64,000 bases of DNA from Planctomycetota bacterium (GCA_020638855.1 JACKHT010000001.1:124001-188000), one strand, 5' to 3'. Positions 52,440 to 60,627 are shown, counted from the first letter of the stretch. A program made the numbers and translations. Notes: generated from the sequence alone by a model not told the origin.

Positions 52440-53087
52440 ATGGACGCCAGCCCGCCCCCTCCCTCCAGCCCCTATCAGCCACGGCGGTACCCCCGCTTGG
52501 GCTGGATCCTCTTGGCCTCGGTCTGCCTGGGCATGGTGGTTTCAGGAATCAGCCCGAAGGATCGTTTCACGTGGGGACTGGAGGTCTTTCCGGTTTGGAT
52601 CGGGCTGGCCCTCATCCTGGCCACCCGCCGGCGCTTCCCGCTCACCCGTTTGCTGCTGGTCTGGCTGACCCTGCATGCCTTTGTACTCATGATCGGTGGG
52701 CACTACACCTATGCAGAAGTCCCCGCTGGTGCTTGGTTCCAGCACCAAATGGGCTGGGCGCGCAACCCCTATGATCGGCTCGGGCACCTGATGCAGGGCT
52801 TTGTACCCGCGTTGCTCGCGCGCGAAGTCTTGCTGCGCACGTCGCCCTTGCGGCCGGGCAAATGGCTGGCTTTCCTATGCGTGTGCATCCCGCTGGCGTT
52901 CAGCGCCTTCTACGAGATCCTCGAGTGGCAAACCGCCGTTTGGACGGGCGAGGCGGCCGAGTCGTTCCTGGGGACGCAAGGCGACGTGTGGGACACGCAA
53001 TGGGACATGGCCCTGGCGGGGCTGGGTGCCTGCGCGGCCATCGTGTGCTTGAGCCGGATCCACAACGCCCAGCTGCAAGGGGCTTAG
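52440..53087 (+). CDS. DUF2238 (YjdF-like) inner-membrane protein
   Basis: The 215-residue protein has about six hydrophobic segments and the family's conserved pieces: GGHYTYAEVPAG, NPYDRLGHLMQGFVPALLAREVLLR, and the FYEILEWQTAVWTGEAAESFLGTQGDVWDTQWDM stretch with conserved acidic and Trp residues. These match DUF2238, an integral-membrane family of unknown biochemistry. The N terminus is Pro-rich. ATG 52440 follows a -10-like box by 6 nt. It is monocistronic and ends at a strong hairpin. Confidence 0.85.
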   Translation: MDASPPPPSSPYQPRRYPRLGWILLASVCLGMVVSGISPKDRFTWGLEVFPVWIGLALILATRRRFPLTRLLLVWLTLHAFVLMIGGHYTYAEVPAGAWFQHQMGWARNPYDRLGHLMQGFVPALLAREVLLRTSPLRPGKWLAFLCVCIPLAFSAFYEILEWQTAVWTGEAAESFLGTQGDVWDTQWDMALAGLGACAAIVCLSRIHNAQLQGA

Positions 53088-53100
53088 TCCCCAAAACGAG

Positions 53101-53138
53101 CCTGGGCGGGTCCGCCCCAAAGGTCGAACCCGCCCAGG
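53101..53138. terminator. bidirectional terminator hairpin
   Basis: A perfect 11-bp stem (53101-53111 with 53128-53138) with a 16-nt loop lies between the DUF2238 gene and the convergent cytochrome c gene. Confidence 0.75.
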
Positions 53139-53157
53139 CGGAGCAAGGCCTAGGGAC

Positions 53158-53526
53158 CTACTTCTTGACGCTACGGATGAACGCCACGAGCTCAGTAAGT
53201 TGCTGGTCGGTGGTGTCCGGGTAGGCCGCCATGGTGGGGCTCAGCCCGTTCGCAGCACCGCCTTCCTTGACGACCTTTTTGATGTGGTCATCGGTGACGG
53301 AAGCTTGCCACTTGGCATCGGTGTAGTTGCGCGGGGGCGGGGTCAGGGCCTTACCCGTCGGGGTGTCCCCGTCGCCTTTCTCGCCATGGCAAAGGACGCA
53401 GCCTTTTTCGACGAACAGTTTCTTTCCGGCGGCCACGGTGGCGGGATCCAGTTTGGGGCCAGCGTCTCCCCCTCCGCACGCGGCGGGGAGTAGGGCGATC
53501 AGGCCAATGAGGGCGATGTGCTTCAT
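53158..53526 (-). CDS. class I cytochrome c lipoprotein
   Basis: The 122-residue protein has a lipoprotein signal (LIALLPAAC) and a compact cytochrome c domain. It has AAGKKLFVEKGCVLCHGEKGDG with the heme site CVLCH, a downstream PTMAAYPDTTDQQLTELVAFIRS with the axial Met, and a C-terminal helix. This is the usual cytochrome c fold of about 90 residues. ATG 53526 is chosen because the signal starts there; the frame is open to 53628. It is likely to shuttle electrons in the periplasm, perhaps to the nine-heme protein, but nothing here proves the pairing. Confidence 0.88.
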   Translation of the reverse strand: MKHIALIGLIALLPAACGGGDAGPKLDPATVAAGKKLFVEKGCVLCHGEKGDGDTPTGKALTPPPRNYTDAKWQASVTDDHIKKVVKEGGAANGLSPTMAAYPDTTDQQLTELVAFIRSVKK

Positions 53527-53660
53527 GGGTTTGCTTGGGGTTGGTGGACGGGCTCTGGAGATAGGAAGAACCCTGTTCCACGAGCAGTCTAGGCCGTAAG
53601 GGAGGCCGCTTCCTGGATCGGTTTCCAATTCCTTTCTCTTTTTTGGCCGGGGGAGCGCCG

Positions 53661-53689
53661 CTGACCCCCGCCTTCCCCCACGCTACACT
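53661..53689 (+). promoter_or_regulatory. promoter for the SurA-like/BMC operon, leaderless
   Basis: CTGACC (4/6) and TACACT are separated by 17 nt. The -10 ends 6 nt before GTG 53696, so transcription would start at or within a base of the start codon. Confidence 0.6.
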
Positions 53690-53695
53690 AGCCCC

Positions 53696-55123
53696 GTGAT
53701 TCCTACCCTCATCCTGCTTGGGCCGATCCTGAGTCTCAATTCCGTTTGGTTCGCCCCCCAAGAGCCGCCCGCGGCTGTCCAGCCCGCTCCACGCCTGGGG
53801 ATCGAGTTGGCCGCACAAGCCCCAGGCGCGAACCTCTCGATGGCGGAATTGGAGGATTTGCTCCTGCGCCGGATCGCTCTCTCGCAGAACGGTCGGGGGG
53901 CCTTACGCCAGCTGATCGACCTGGCCGTGCTCGACTACCTCGCGCACGAGCGCGGGGTGACGATTTCCACCGCGCAGCTGGGTGAACGCTGGGCGCAAAT
54001 CGAACGCGAGGTCATCCAGGCCGGCCAAGCGACCAGCATGGAAGCATTCCTGGAGGAAAGCGGGGTCGACCGCCCCACCTTCCGGCGCTACCTCGAATTG
54101 GCCCTGATCCAAGAGGTGCTCACTCGCAAGGCATTGGGAATGGACCCCAAAGCCGAAGTCACCGCGGAACAACAAAAGCTCTGGATCGATTCGGAGATCC
54201 AAGCCTTGGGATACAAGGAGCTGCCCTACTTTTGGGAAGGCGGCGTGGTGGCCGAGATCGGCCCGATCCGCATCCTGCGCAGCGACTACGCGCGCCACCT
54301 ACGCGAGCAGACCGATCCCAAGGAGCTCCGCCAAGCCTGCTACGACGCGCTCTTGCTCAAGAAGATCCGTCAACGCATGCCGGACCTTTCGGACGAGGCC
54401 GAAGCCCGCGCCATCGATGCGGAGATGGCCCAGCGTCGCAAGGACATGGAGCAAGACGTACGCTACCAGGGCATCAAGTACGAAGAAATCCTGGCTACCC
54501 AGGGGCTCAACCTCGACATCCTGCGCAGGGATCCCGCGGTGATCATTGCAGCCTTGGCGCACGTTTGGGTGGACCGCACGTGCGACGACGATTGCCTGCG
54601 TGGTGTCTACCAATCCGAGCGCGAGCAATTCGATGGGCGCTTCGGCGAAGGCGCGGAGACCTATGCCATCCGGCTCACCGCCGGACAGGTCACGAACGAT
54701 TTGGTACCCCGTACGTACTCGGAAGCCGAAGCCGCGCTCGAGGCGCTGCGGCCCGACCTTGGCGATTTGAAAGCCTTCCAACGCCTCGCTGCGGTTCAAA
54801 CCGAAGACATTCGCGCGCGCGAGTCCGGCGGCCTGGTGGGTTACGTGCGCACTCGAACCCCGGGGGTCGACCCCGCCATTCGCAACGCGGTGAAAGCCGC
54901 GTTGGATGCCCACCCGGGCCCTGTCCAGGGCCTCTTGGTGGGCCCAATTCGGCTGCAAGGCTCAGTGGTGCTCTTGTGTCTGGGCGAACGGGCCTTGGCC
55001 CCGACATGGGAGGTCATGGCACAAAACGTGCACCGCGAGCTCCGTCGCCGGTTTATGATCGAGCAACTCCCAACGGGCAACATGCAAACCTATCTGGACG
55101 AAACCCCCCATGCTGATCGCTAA
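53696..55123 (+). CDS. SurA-like secreted chaperone/parvulin-family protein
   Basis: The 475-residue protein has an N-terminal hydrophobic signal (IPTLILLGPILSLNSVWF). The SurA-type helical part follows (LEDLLLRRIALSQNGRGALRQLIDLAVLDYLAHERGVTIS, then ESGVDRPTFRRYLELALIQEVLTR). The C-terminal third has a parvulin-like pattern (LKAFQRLAAVQTEDIRARESGGLVGYV, then GPVQGLLVGPIRLQGSVVLLCLGER) but lacks several catalytic-site residues. The start is GTG 53696. Its 3' end overlaps the first BMC vertex gene by 14 nt, so the four genes are coupled. A periplasmic chaperone coupled to cytoplasmic shell genes is unusual. Confidence 0.6.
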   Translation: MIPTLILLGPILSLNSVWFAPQEPPAAVQPAPRLGIELAAQAPGANLSMAELEDLLLRRIALSQNGRGALRQLIDLAVLDYLAHERGVTISTAQLGERWAQIEREVIQAGQATSMEAFLEESGVDRPTFRRYLELALIQEVLTRKALGMDPKAEVTAEQQKLWIDSEIQALGYKELPYFWEGGVVAEIGPIRILRSDYARHLREQTDPKELRQACYDALLLKKIRQRMPDLSDEAEARAIDAEMAQRRKDMEQDVRYQGIKYEEILATQGLNLDILRRDPAVIIAALAHVWVDRTCDDDCLRGVYQSEREQFDGRFGEGAETYAIRLTAGQVTNDLVPRTYSEAEAALEALRPDLGDLKAFQRLAAVQTEDIRARESGGLVGYVRTRTPGVDPAIRNAVKAALDAHPGPVQGLLVGPIRLQGSVVLLCLGERALAPTWEVMAQNVHRELRRRFMIEQLPTGNMQTYLDETPHADR

Positions 55124-55409
55124 GGTCGTCGGAAGCGTCGTCGCCACGCAAAAAGACGAGAAGCTCGAAAACTCCAAGCTGCTGGTTTGCCAGGTGTACG
55201 ACCACAAGAACCAGCCCAAGGACCAATACGTGATCGCCATCGATTCGGTCGGCGCCGGCGAAGGCGACATGGTGCTGTATGCCACTGGCTCCAGCGCCCG
55301 TCAGACCACCCTGACGAAGGACAAACCCTGCGATGCGGTCGTCATAGGAATCGTCGATTCCTGGGACCTAGGCGGCGACAACGTCTACGAAAAGTGGAGC
55401 AGCCAATAG
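55110..55409 (+). CDS. EutN/CcmL-type microcompartment vertex protein 1
   Basis: This 99-residue shell protein forms pentamers that cap the vertices of bacterial microcompartments. It has the full family signature: IAKVVGSVVATQKD at the start, LLVCQVYD, VIAIDSVGAGEGDMVLYATGSSAR and the closing VVIGIVDSWDL. It is the most canonical of the three vertex proteins here. ATG 55110 lies inside the 3' end of the SurA-like gene. The second vertex gene begins 1 nt after its stop. Confidence 0.92.
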   Translation: MLIAKVVGSVVATQKDEKLENSKLLVCQVYDHKNQPKDQYVIAIDSVGAGEGDMVLYATGSSARQTTLTKDKPCDAVVIGIVDSWDLGGDNVYEKWSSQ

Positions 55410-55410
55410 C

Positions 55411-55716
55411 ATGTTCCTGGCGCGCGTGACCGGACGGGTGGTGGTCTCGACCCTCTACGAGGGCATGCAAGGGGTCGCCTTGCAGTGGATCCAACCCCTC
55501 GACGAAGCGGGTGCCCCCCAAGGCGCGCAAATGGTCGCTTGCGCGGCCATCGAAAGCGGGCCCGGAGACCTGGTCGAAGTGGTCGATGGACGCGAAGCCG
55601 CTCTGGCCCTGCCCGACGAGACCTTTGTGCCGGTGGACGCGGCGATCGTCGGCTACGTCGAACAAGCCTACGCCCTGGGCGTCGATTTGGCCGCGGGCGA
55701 AGGAGAGGTGGCCTAG
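55411..55716 (+). CDS. EutN/CcmL-type microcompartment vertex protein 2, divergent
   Basis: The 101-residue protein keeps the overall pattern (FLARVTGRVVVSTLYEGM, LQWIQPLDEAG, VDAAIVGYVE), but the normally Gly-rich VGAGxGDxVL loop has become AIESGPGDLVEVV and the following SSAR motif is lost. The family assignment is clear from the flanking strands. The TAG stop shares its last base with the next GTG start. Planctomycete microcompartment loci often carry three vertex genes, which fits this trio. Confidence 0.8.
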   Translation: MFLARVTGRVVVSTLYEGMQGVALQWIQPLDEAGAPQGAQMVACAAIESGPGDLVEVVDGREAALALPDETFVPVDAAIVGYVEQAYALGVDLAAGEGEVA

Positions 55717-56042
55717 TGTTCCTAGCCGATGTGATTGGCACGGTGGTCGCCCCCATCCAAGTGCCCAGCCTGGTGGGCCGCACCCACCTGATGGTGCGTC
55801 CGGTGGGCCCTACCGGCCAGCCCGCTGGTAACCACCGCATCGCCATCGACACCGTGGGTGCCGGGGTCGGCGACCGGGTTTTGGTGGTCGACGAAGGCAA
55901 CTCCGCCCGGCAGGTCTTGGGCAACCCTCAGGCCTGCCAGCGCACGGTGATCGTGGGATTCGTCGACTCGGTCTCGCTCGAGGGACGCCGGGTGTACGAC
56001 CACACCACCGAAACCGACCGCACTTCCTCTCCAGCCCGCTAA
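55716..56042 (+). CDS. EutN/CcmL-type microcompartment vertex protein 3
   Basis: The 108-residue protein has FLADVIGTVVAPIQVP, a long LMVRPVGPTG stretch, IAIDTVGAGVGDRVLVVDEGNSARQVL and VIVGFVDSVSL. It is canonical apart from a Pro-rich loop and a Thr/Ser-rich tail. The start is GTG 55716, which shares one base with the upstream TAG (TAGTG) and has GGAGAGG nearby. The class II aldolase follows after 9 nt. Confidence 0.88.
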   Translation: MFLADVIGTVVAPIQVPSLVGRTHLMVRPVGPTGQPAGNHRIAIDTVGAGVGDRVLVVDEGNSARQVLGNPQACQRTVIVGFVDSVSLEGRRVYDHTTETDRTSSPAR

Positions 56043-56051
56043 GGATACCCC

Positions 56052-56750
56052 ATGCCGCACGCACCCTGGACCGAAGAGGAAACCCGCATCCGACAAGCCC
56101 TATGCCGCATCGGCGCGCTGTGCTACCAACGGGGAACGATCGTCGGAGCGGATGGCAACCTCTCCGCCAAACTCTCCGACGGGACCATTGTCATCACCCC
56201 CACCGGGGCCATGAAGGGCTTCCTCGAACCCGAGCACATGGCCAAAGTCGACATGCAGGGGCGCCCAATCGACCAGGGACCGCGAGCCTCCTCCGAGGTC
56301 GGCATCCACCTGGTGTGCTATCAGGAACGACCCGATGTGCAGGCAATCGTGCACGCCCACCCGCCCCACGCGGTGGCGCTGACGATCGCCGAGATCGACA
56401 TGCAGATGCCGATCATCCCCGAGATCATCGTGACGATCGGCGGCATCCCTACGGCGCCCTTTGGCACCCCGGGAACGCCGGAGCTGCCCGAAACCATCCG
56501 CGCCATCGTGCGCTGTTCGGACACCGTCATCATGAAGAACCACGGGTCGGTCACCTTGGGCACCAACCTGATGGATGCGTACAAGAAACTCGACATGCTC
56601 GAGCACACCGCCCGCATCCTGTGGCTCGCCCACACGGCCCGCGGCGGGCTGAGCCCCTTGCCCGAAGCGGCCGTCCAGAAACTGCTGGCCACCCGCGCCC
56701 AACTGGGCATCACCACCCGCAACACGCTCGAAAACCAGTGCGGGATGTGA
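56052..56750 (+). CDS. class II aldolase (fuculose-phosphate aldolase type)
   Basis: The 232-residue zinc aldolase has all FucA-type ligands: Glu82 in SSEVGIH, His101 and His103 in VHAHPPH and His164 in KNHGSV. The substrate-phosphate motif GADGNLSAKL precedes them. In PVM-type microcompartments such an aldolase cleaves L-fuculose- or L-rhamnulose-1-phosphate to dihydroxyacetone phosphate and lactaldehyde, which the shell contains. It lies directly after the vertex trio. The tail (QKLLATRAQLGITTRN) might be an encapsulation helix, but this is inference. The sugar specificity is not readable. Confidence 0.85.
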   Translation: MPHAPWTEEETRIRQALCRIGALCYQRGTIVGADGNLSAKLSDGTIVITPTGAMKGFLEPEHMAKVDMQGRPIDQGPRASSEVGIHLVCYQERPDVQAIVHAHPPHAVALTIAEIDMQMPIIPEIIVTIGGIPTAPFGTPGTPELPETIRAIVRCSDTVIMKNHGSVTLGTNLMDAYKKLDMLEHTARILWLAHTARGGLSPLPEAAVQKLLATRAQLGITTRNTLENQCGM

Positions 56751-56845
56751 GCTAGGCACTCTCTGCGGGCGTTTCTCCCTTGAGCCCCGGCCCCGTACGG
56801 CTCAAGAACCCGGATCCACCACCCGGTGACCCAACGCCCAACTCC

Positions 56846-58312
56846 ATGCAACGTCCCCAGACCCTCGGCCAGCTCAAGCAGAGCGGCTACCGCCCCCGCA
56901 CCGTCCGGCAAGAACTGCGCGAGAACCTCATCGAACGGCTGCGCAGCGGTGAGCCGGTGTTCCCGGGCATCATTGGCTTCGACCGCACGGTCCTGCCCCA
57001 GATCCAAAACGCGATCCTCTCCGGCCACGACTTCATCCTGCTTGGGCTGCGGGGCCAAGCCAAGACGCGGATCTTGCGCTCGCTGGCCAACCTCCTGGAT
57101 GAAGCGATTCCCGCCATCGCCGACTCCCCCCTCAACGAGGATCCGTTGGCCCCGATGACCAGCGAAGCCAAGCGTCGGGTCCGTCAGGAGGGCGATGCCC
57201 TGCCGATCGTTTGGATTCCTCGCGAAGATCGCTACCGCGAAAAACTGGCCACGCCCGATGTGACGGTTTCGGACCTGATTGGCGACATCGACCCGCTCAA
57301 GGCCGCCAACCGTAACCTCGAGCTCGACAACCCCGAGGTGATTCAGTACGGCATCATCCCGCGTACCAACCGGGGCATCTTTGCGATCAACGAATTGCCT
57401 GACCTGCAGGCCCGCATCCAAGTGGCCTTGCTCAACCTGCTCGAGGAAGGCGACATCCAAATCCGATCGTTCCCGGTGCGGCTGCCTCTGGATGTGCTCT
57501 TGGTCTTTTCCGCCAACCCCGAGGATTACACCAACCGCGGCAGCATCATCACACCACTGCGCGATCGGATTGCTTCGCAAATCCTGACCCACTACCCGCG
57601 CACCATCGCAGACTCGATGGCGATCACCGACCAGGAGGCCTGGGCCAAGCGCGATGGCGAAGTCCAAGTGACGGTTCCCGACTATCTGCGGCTCACGATT
57701 GAAGAGGTGGCTTTCCGGGCCCGCGAAAGCGCACTGATCGATCAAAACAGCGGAATCAGCGCACGCATGACGATCGCGCTCTACGAGAACGTATTGTCCA
57801 ACGCCGAGCGGCGGGCGTTGATCACGGGCAGCGATCGCGCCACAGTGCGAACTTCCGATCTGTTCAGCGCCATCCCAGCCATCACCGGCAAGGTGGAGTT
57901 GGTCTACGAAGGGGAGCGCGAAGGCCCTCGCAACGTGGCCTTGTCGCTGGTGGGCCAGGCGGTCCAGCAGGTGTTCGGCGAACGCATCCAGGCTGTGCTT
58001 CCAGACCAAGACAAAGAAGCCGAAGTCGCCGACCTACAGCCCGTTTTGGCTTGGTTTGCCGAGAAGAACACGGTCGATGTGGCGGATGACCTCGACGATG
58101 AGGAGCTGTACCAGCGTTTGGCCAAGGTTCCGGGGCTCAAAGAAGCGGCCAAGAAGTTTTTGGCGGCCGAAGGGCGGGCTGGAACGGCCAGTGCCATGGA
58201 GTTCTTGCTCGAAAGCCTGCACCAAGCCGCCATGCTGTCGCGCGAGGATTTGATCACGGGATCCACCTATCGCGATTCCTTCGAAGACATGGTCCGTTCC
58301 TTCAACGCCTAG
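56846..58312 (+). CDS. ChlI/MoxR-type AAA ATPase
   Basis: The 488-residue AAA protein has a magnesium-chelatase-I-like architecture. Its Walker A is GLRGQAKT, with Ala replacing the last Gly of the GxGK(T/S) form; Walker B is GIFAINELPDL with Asn-Glu instead of Asp-Glu. Sensor 1 is VFSANPEDYTNRG, and a conserved ITPLRDRIASQILTHYP follows. The C-terminal part is helical. ATG 56846 is used; a TTG at 56780 extends the frame. The VWA-domain gene follows after 4 nt: AAA plus VWA is the MoxR/RavA-type chaperone pair that remodels client complexes. The client could be the nearby microcompartment, but there is no direct evidence. Confidence 0.85.
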   Translation: MQRPQTLGQLKQSGYRPRTVRQELRENLIERLRSGEPVFPGIIGFDRTVLPQIQNAILSGHDFILLGLRGQAKTRILRSLANLLDEAIPAIADSPLNEDPLAPMTSEAKRRVRQEGDALPIVWIPREDRYREKLATPDVTVSDLIGDIDPLKAANRNLELDNPEVIQYGIIPRTNRGIFAINELPDLQARIQVALLNLLEEGDIQIRSFPVRLPLDVLLVFSANPEDYTNRGSIITPLRDRIASQILTHYPRTIADSMAITDQEAWAKRDGEVQVTVPDYLRLTIEEVAFRARESALIDQNSGISARMTIALYENVLSNAERRALITGSDRATVRTSDLFSAIPAITGKVELVYEGEREGPRNVALSLVGQAVQQVFGERIQAVLPDQDKEAEVADLQPVLAWFAEKNTVDVADDLDDEELYQRLAKVPGLKEAAKKFLAAEGRAGTASAMEFLLESLHQAAMLSREDLITGSTYRDSFEDMVRSFNA

Positions 58313-58316
58313 CCAC

Positions 58317-59417
58317 GTGGACTTCCGCTACTTCGAACTCGATCCCGACCGCAAGAACCTCGAGGAACGTATCGAGCAGCTTGTGCGGGTCTACGAGCAC
58401 CTTTTGCTGCAGACCAACGGTTCGGTCGAGCTGGCCCTCGACTACCTGGACCAGGTGGCCAAGCGCTACAAGCTGTGGACGCCCGAGTTCGGACTCAAAG
58501 AGTTCCAACAGTGGTTGAAGGACCACCGCATGGCCCGGGTGGATGGCAAAGGCGCCTGGTCGCTCACCGGTGCCGGCGAACGACGCCTGCGCACGGGATC
58601 GCTCGATGCCATCTTTTCGGGGCTGCAGGCCGGCGCTGGCGGCAACCACCGGGTGGCCCGTCCCGGTCAAGGAGCCGAGCGCCTGAGCGAGACCCGCCCC
58701 TATCAGTTTGGCGACAATCTTTCGCTGATCGCCACCCACGAGACCTTGCACAACGCTCTGCGCAGATCGGGAGGCGAGCTCAACATCCAAGAAGAGGACC
58801 TGGCCATCTACGAAACCGAGCACGACTCGTCCTGTGCTACGGTGCTCATGATCGACGTCAGCCACTCGATGATTCTGTACGGCGAGGATCGCATCACGCC
58901 CGCCAAGCGCGTCGCCCTGGCGCTGACCGAATTGATTTTGACCCGCTATCCCAAGGATCGCCTGCACGTGGTGCTGTTCGGCGACGAAGCGTGGGAAGTT
59001 CCCTTAGACCAGATTCCCTATTGCGGCGTGGGCCCTTTCCACACCAACACCCGCGCGGGGCTGGTTTTGGCCAAGGACATCCTGCGCAAGAGCAAGCAGT
59101 CCAACCGCCAGATTTTCCTGGTCACCGACGGCAAGCCCTCGGCCTTGACCGAGCCAGGGGGACGAATCTACAAGAACCCCAATGGGCTCGACCCCCGGGT
59201 GGTCAACAAGACCCTGGAAGAAGCCGACCATTGCCGCCGGCTGGGCATCCCGATCACGACCTTCATGTTGACCGAGGATCCGTACCTGGTGAACTTCGTG
59301 GAGGAGTTCACCGCCATCAACCGAGGTCGCGCATACTATTCGGGGGCGGGCAGCCTGGGCTCCTTTGTGTTCGTTGACTACATCAAGAACCGTCGGCGAC
59401 GCGAGGGCGGCGGCTAG
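58317..59417 (+). CDS. VWA-domain protein, partner of the AAA ATPase
   Basis: The 366-residue protein has a helical N-terminal part (about 1-160) and a von Willebrand A domain whose MIDAS motif is DVSHS, followed by Thr/Asp positions in FHTNTRAG and LVTDGKPS. No signal peptide or membrane helix is seen, so it is cytosolic. The start is GTG 58317, 4 nt after the ATPase stop. The pairing with a ChlI/MoxR ATPase is standard. Substrate or complex is not known. Confidence 0.85.
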   Translation: MDFRYFELDPDRKNLEERIEQLVRVYEHLLLQTNGSVELALDYLDQVAKRYKLWTPEFGLKEFQQWLKDHRMARVDGKGAWSLTGAGERRLRTGSLDAIFSGLQAGAGGNHRVARPGQGAERLSETRPYQFGDNLSLIATHETLHNALRRSGGELNIQEEDLAIYETEHDSSCATVLMIDVSHSMILYGEDRITPAKRVALALTELILTRYPKDRLHVVLFGDEAWEVPLDQIPYCGVGPFHTNTRAGLVLAKDILRKSKQSNRQIFLVTDGKPSALTEPGGRIYKNPNGLDPRVVNKTLEEADHCRRLGIPITTFMLTEDPYLVNFVEEFTAINRGRAYYSGAGSLGSFVFVDYIKNRRRREGGG

Positions 59418-59437
59418 CTTGACGGGCACGCCCTCGC
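59401..59437 (+). terminator. hairpin after the VWA gene, overlapping the aroC -35 box
   Basis: GCGAGGGC (59401-59408) pairs with GCCCTCGC (59430-59437). The stem includes the last VWA codons, and the loop contains the aroC -35 box. Confidence 0.45.
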
Positions 59438-59447
59438 TTCCGACACT
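59419..59447 (+). promoter_or_regulatory. promoter for aroC, leaderless
   Basis: TTGACG (5/6) and GACACT are separated by 17 nt. The -10 ends 6 nt before ATG 59454. There is no SD. This is the best example of the leaderless pattern in the window. Confidence 0.65.
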
Positions 59448-59453
59448 CCCAGT

Positions 59454-60443
59454 ATGGCCAGCAACTCCTTCGGCGACATCCTGCGCATCACGACCTTTGG
59501 CGAGTCCCATGGCCCAGGTTTGGGCGTGGTGATCGACGGATGCCCCGCAGGCGTGCCCCTGCAAGAGGCAGACTTCCTGCCCGAGTTGGCGCGGCGGCGG
59601 CCGGGCCAAAGCCAAGTCACCACGCAAAGGCAAGAAGCCGATCAGCCCGAACTGTTGTCGGGGGTGTTTGAAGGCAAGACCCTGGGCACCCCCATCGCCA
59701 TCCTGGTCCGCAACACCGATGCCCGTTCGGGTGACTACTCCCCCGCACCGGAGGCCGACCGTCCCGGCCATGCGGATCAGGCCTGGCGCGAAAAATTTGG
59801 CCATCGCGATCATCGCGGAGGAGGGCGCTCGTCGGGCCGCGAGACGGTGGCCCGGGTTCTAGGGGGCGTGGTCGCACGCAAGTTGCTGCCCGGGGACTGT
59901 TTGGTCAGAGGGCATACCCTGGCTGTCGGGCCGATCCGCGCGAAACGGTTCTTGCCCGAGACCATCGAGGCCAACCCCATGCGCTGCGCCGACCCCGAGG
60001 CGGCCTTGGCCATGCAGGCCTATGTGCTCGACCTGAAAGCCGCAGGCGACTCCAGCGGAGCCTTGCTGGAGATCCGCGTGACCGGCGTGCCCGCAGGGCT
60101 CGGCGACCCGGTCTTCCACAAGCTCAAGGCCGATCTGGCCCACGCCATCCTGAGCATCGGCGCCGTCACGGGCTGTTCTTATGGGGCGGGATTTGACACG
60201 GCGACCATGCGCGGCAGCGAGTACCTAGCCGACCCGGCCCACTTTGGAGGGATGCTCGGTGGGATCTCCAATGGGGAGGAACTGCGACTCTTGGTCAGCA
60301 TCAAACCCACGACATCGATCGGCGACGTGGCCAAGCTGGGCCGCCACGACCCCTGCATTGCGCCGCGGGTGGTGCCGGTGGTCGAAGCGATGGTGGCCCT
60401 CGTCCTGGCCAACGCCATGCTGCGCCAGCGCCTGGCTCGCTAA
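59454..60443 (+). CDS. aroC: chorismate synthase
   Basis: AroC converts EPSP to chorismate using reduced FMN, the last common step of aromatic biosynthesis. The 329 residues carry the signatures FGESHGPGLGVVIDGCPAG, the REKFGHRDHRGGGRSSGRETVARV block (family RxxGRxSxRxTA region) and the late FGGMLGGISNGEEL and KPTTSI motifs. The protein is slightly shorter than the usual 350-390 residues. It is monocistronic, with its own promoter and a terminator that starts inside the coding end. Confidence 0.95.
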   Translation: MASNSFGDILRITTFGESHGPGLGVVIDGCPAGVPLQEADFLPELARRRPGQSQVTTQRQEADQPELLSGVFEGKTLGTPIAILVRNTDARSGDYSPAPEADRPGHADQAWREKFGHRDHRGGGRSSGRETVARVLGGVVARKLLPGDCLVRGHTLAVGPIRAKRFLPETIEANPMRCADPEAALAMQAYVLDLKAAGDSSGALLEIRVTGVPAGLGDPVFHKLKADLAHAILSIGAVTGCSYGAGFDTATMRGSEYLADPAHFGGMLGGISNGEELRLLVSIKPTTSIGDVAKLGRHDPCIAPRVVPVVEAMVALVLANAMLRQRLAR

Positions 60444-60454
60444 AGCCCAGGCGC
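60428..60454 (+). terminator. aroC terminator hairpin overlapping the stop codon
   Basis: An 8-bp stem (60428-60435 with 60447-60454) encloses an 11-nt loop that contains the TAA stop. Confidence 0.5.
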
Positions 60455-60627
60455 GTGCGAACCCGATCCGGTCTGGAGGCCCCGCCGGTGGCGCCGAGAC
60501 GACTCGCCCACCCCGGGAATCCTTTTGGCTACGGAAGGGCATCGGGCCCCATGGCGCACCCGTTAGAATAGAGCCTGAATGCTCCGGACAGCGTCGCCTT
60601 CCCCATCCCATCGCAAAGTCCAACATA

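Noticed and set aside
53101..53138. Possible tRNA T-arm-like GGTCGAACC sequence
   Set aside because: It is the loop side of an 11-bp terminator; there is no acceptor stem or anticodon arm around it.
56321..58009. Minus-strand frame of 562 codons opposite the aldolase and AAA ATPase
   Set aside because: Low-complexity, no recognisable motifs, and completely overlaps two well-supported plus-strand genes.
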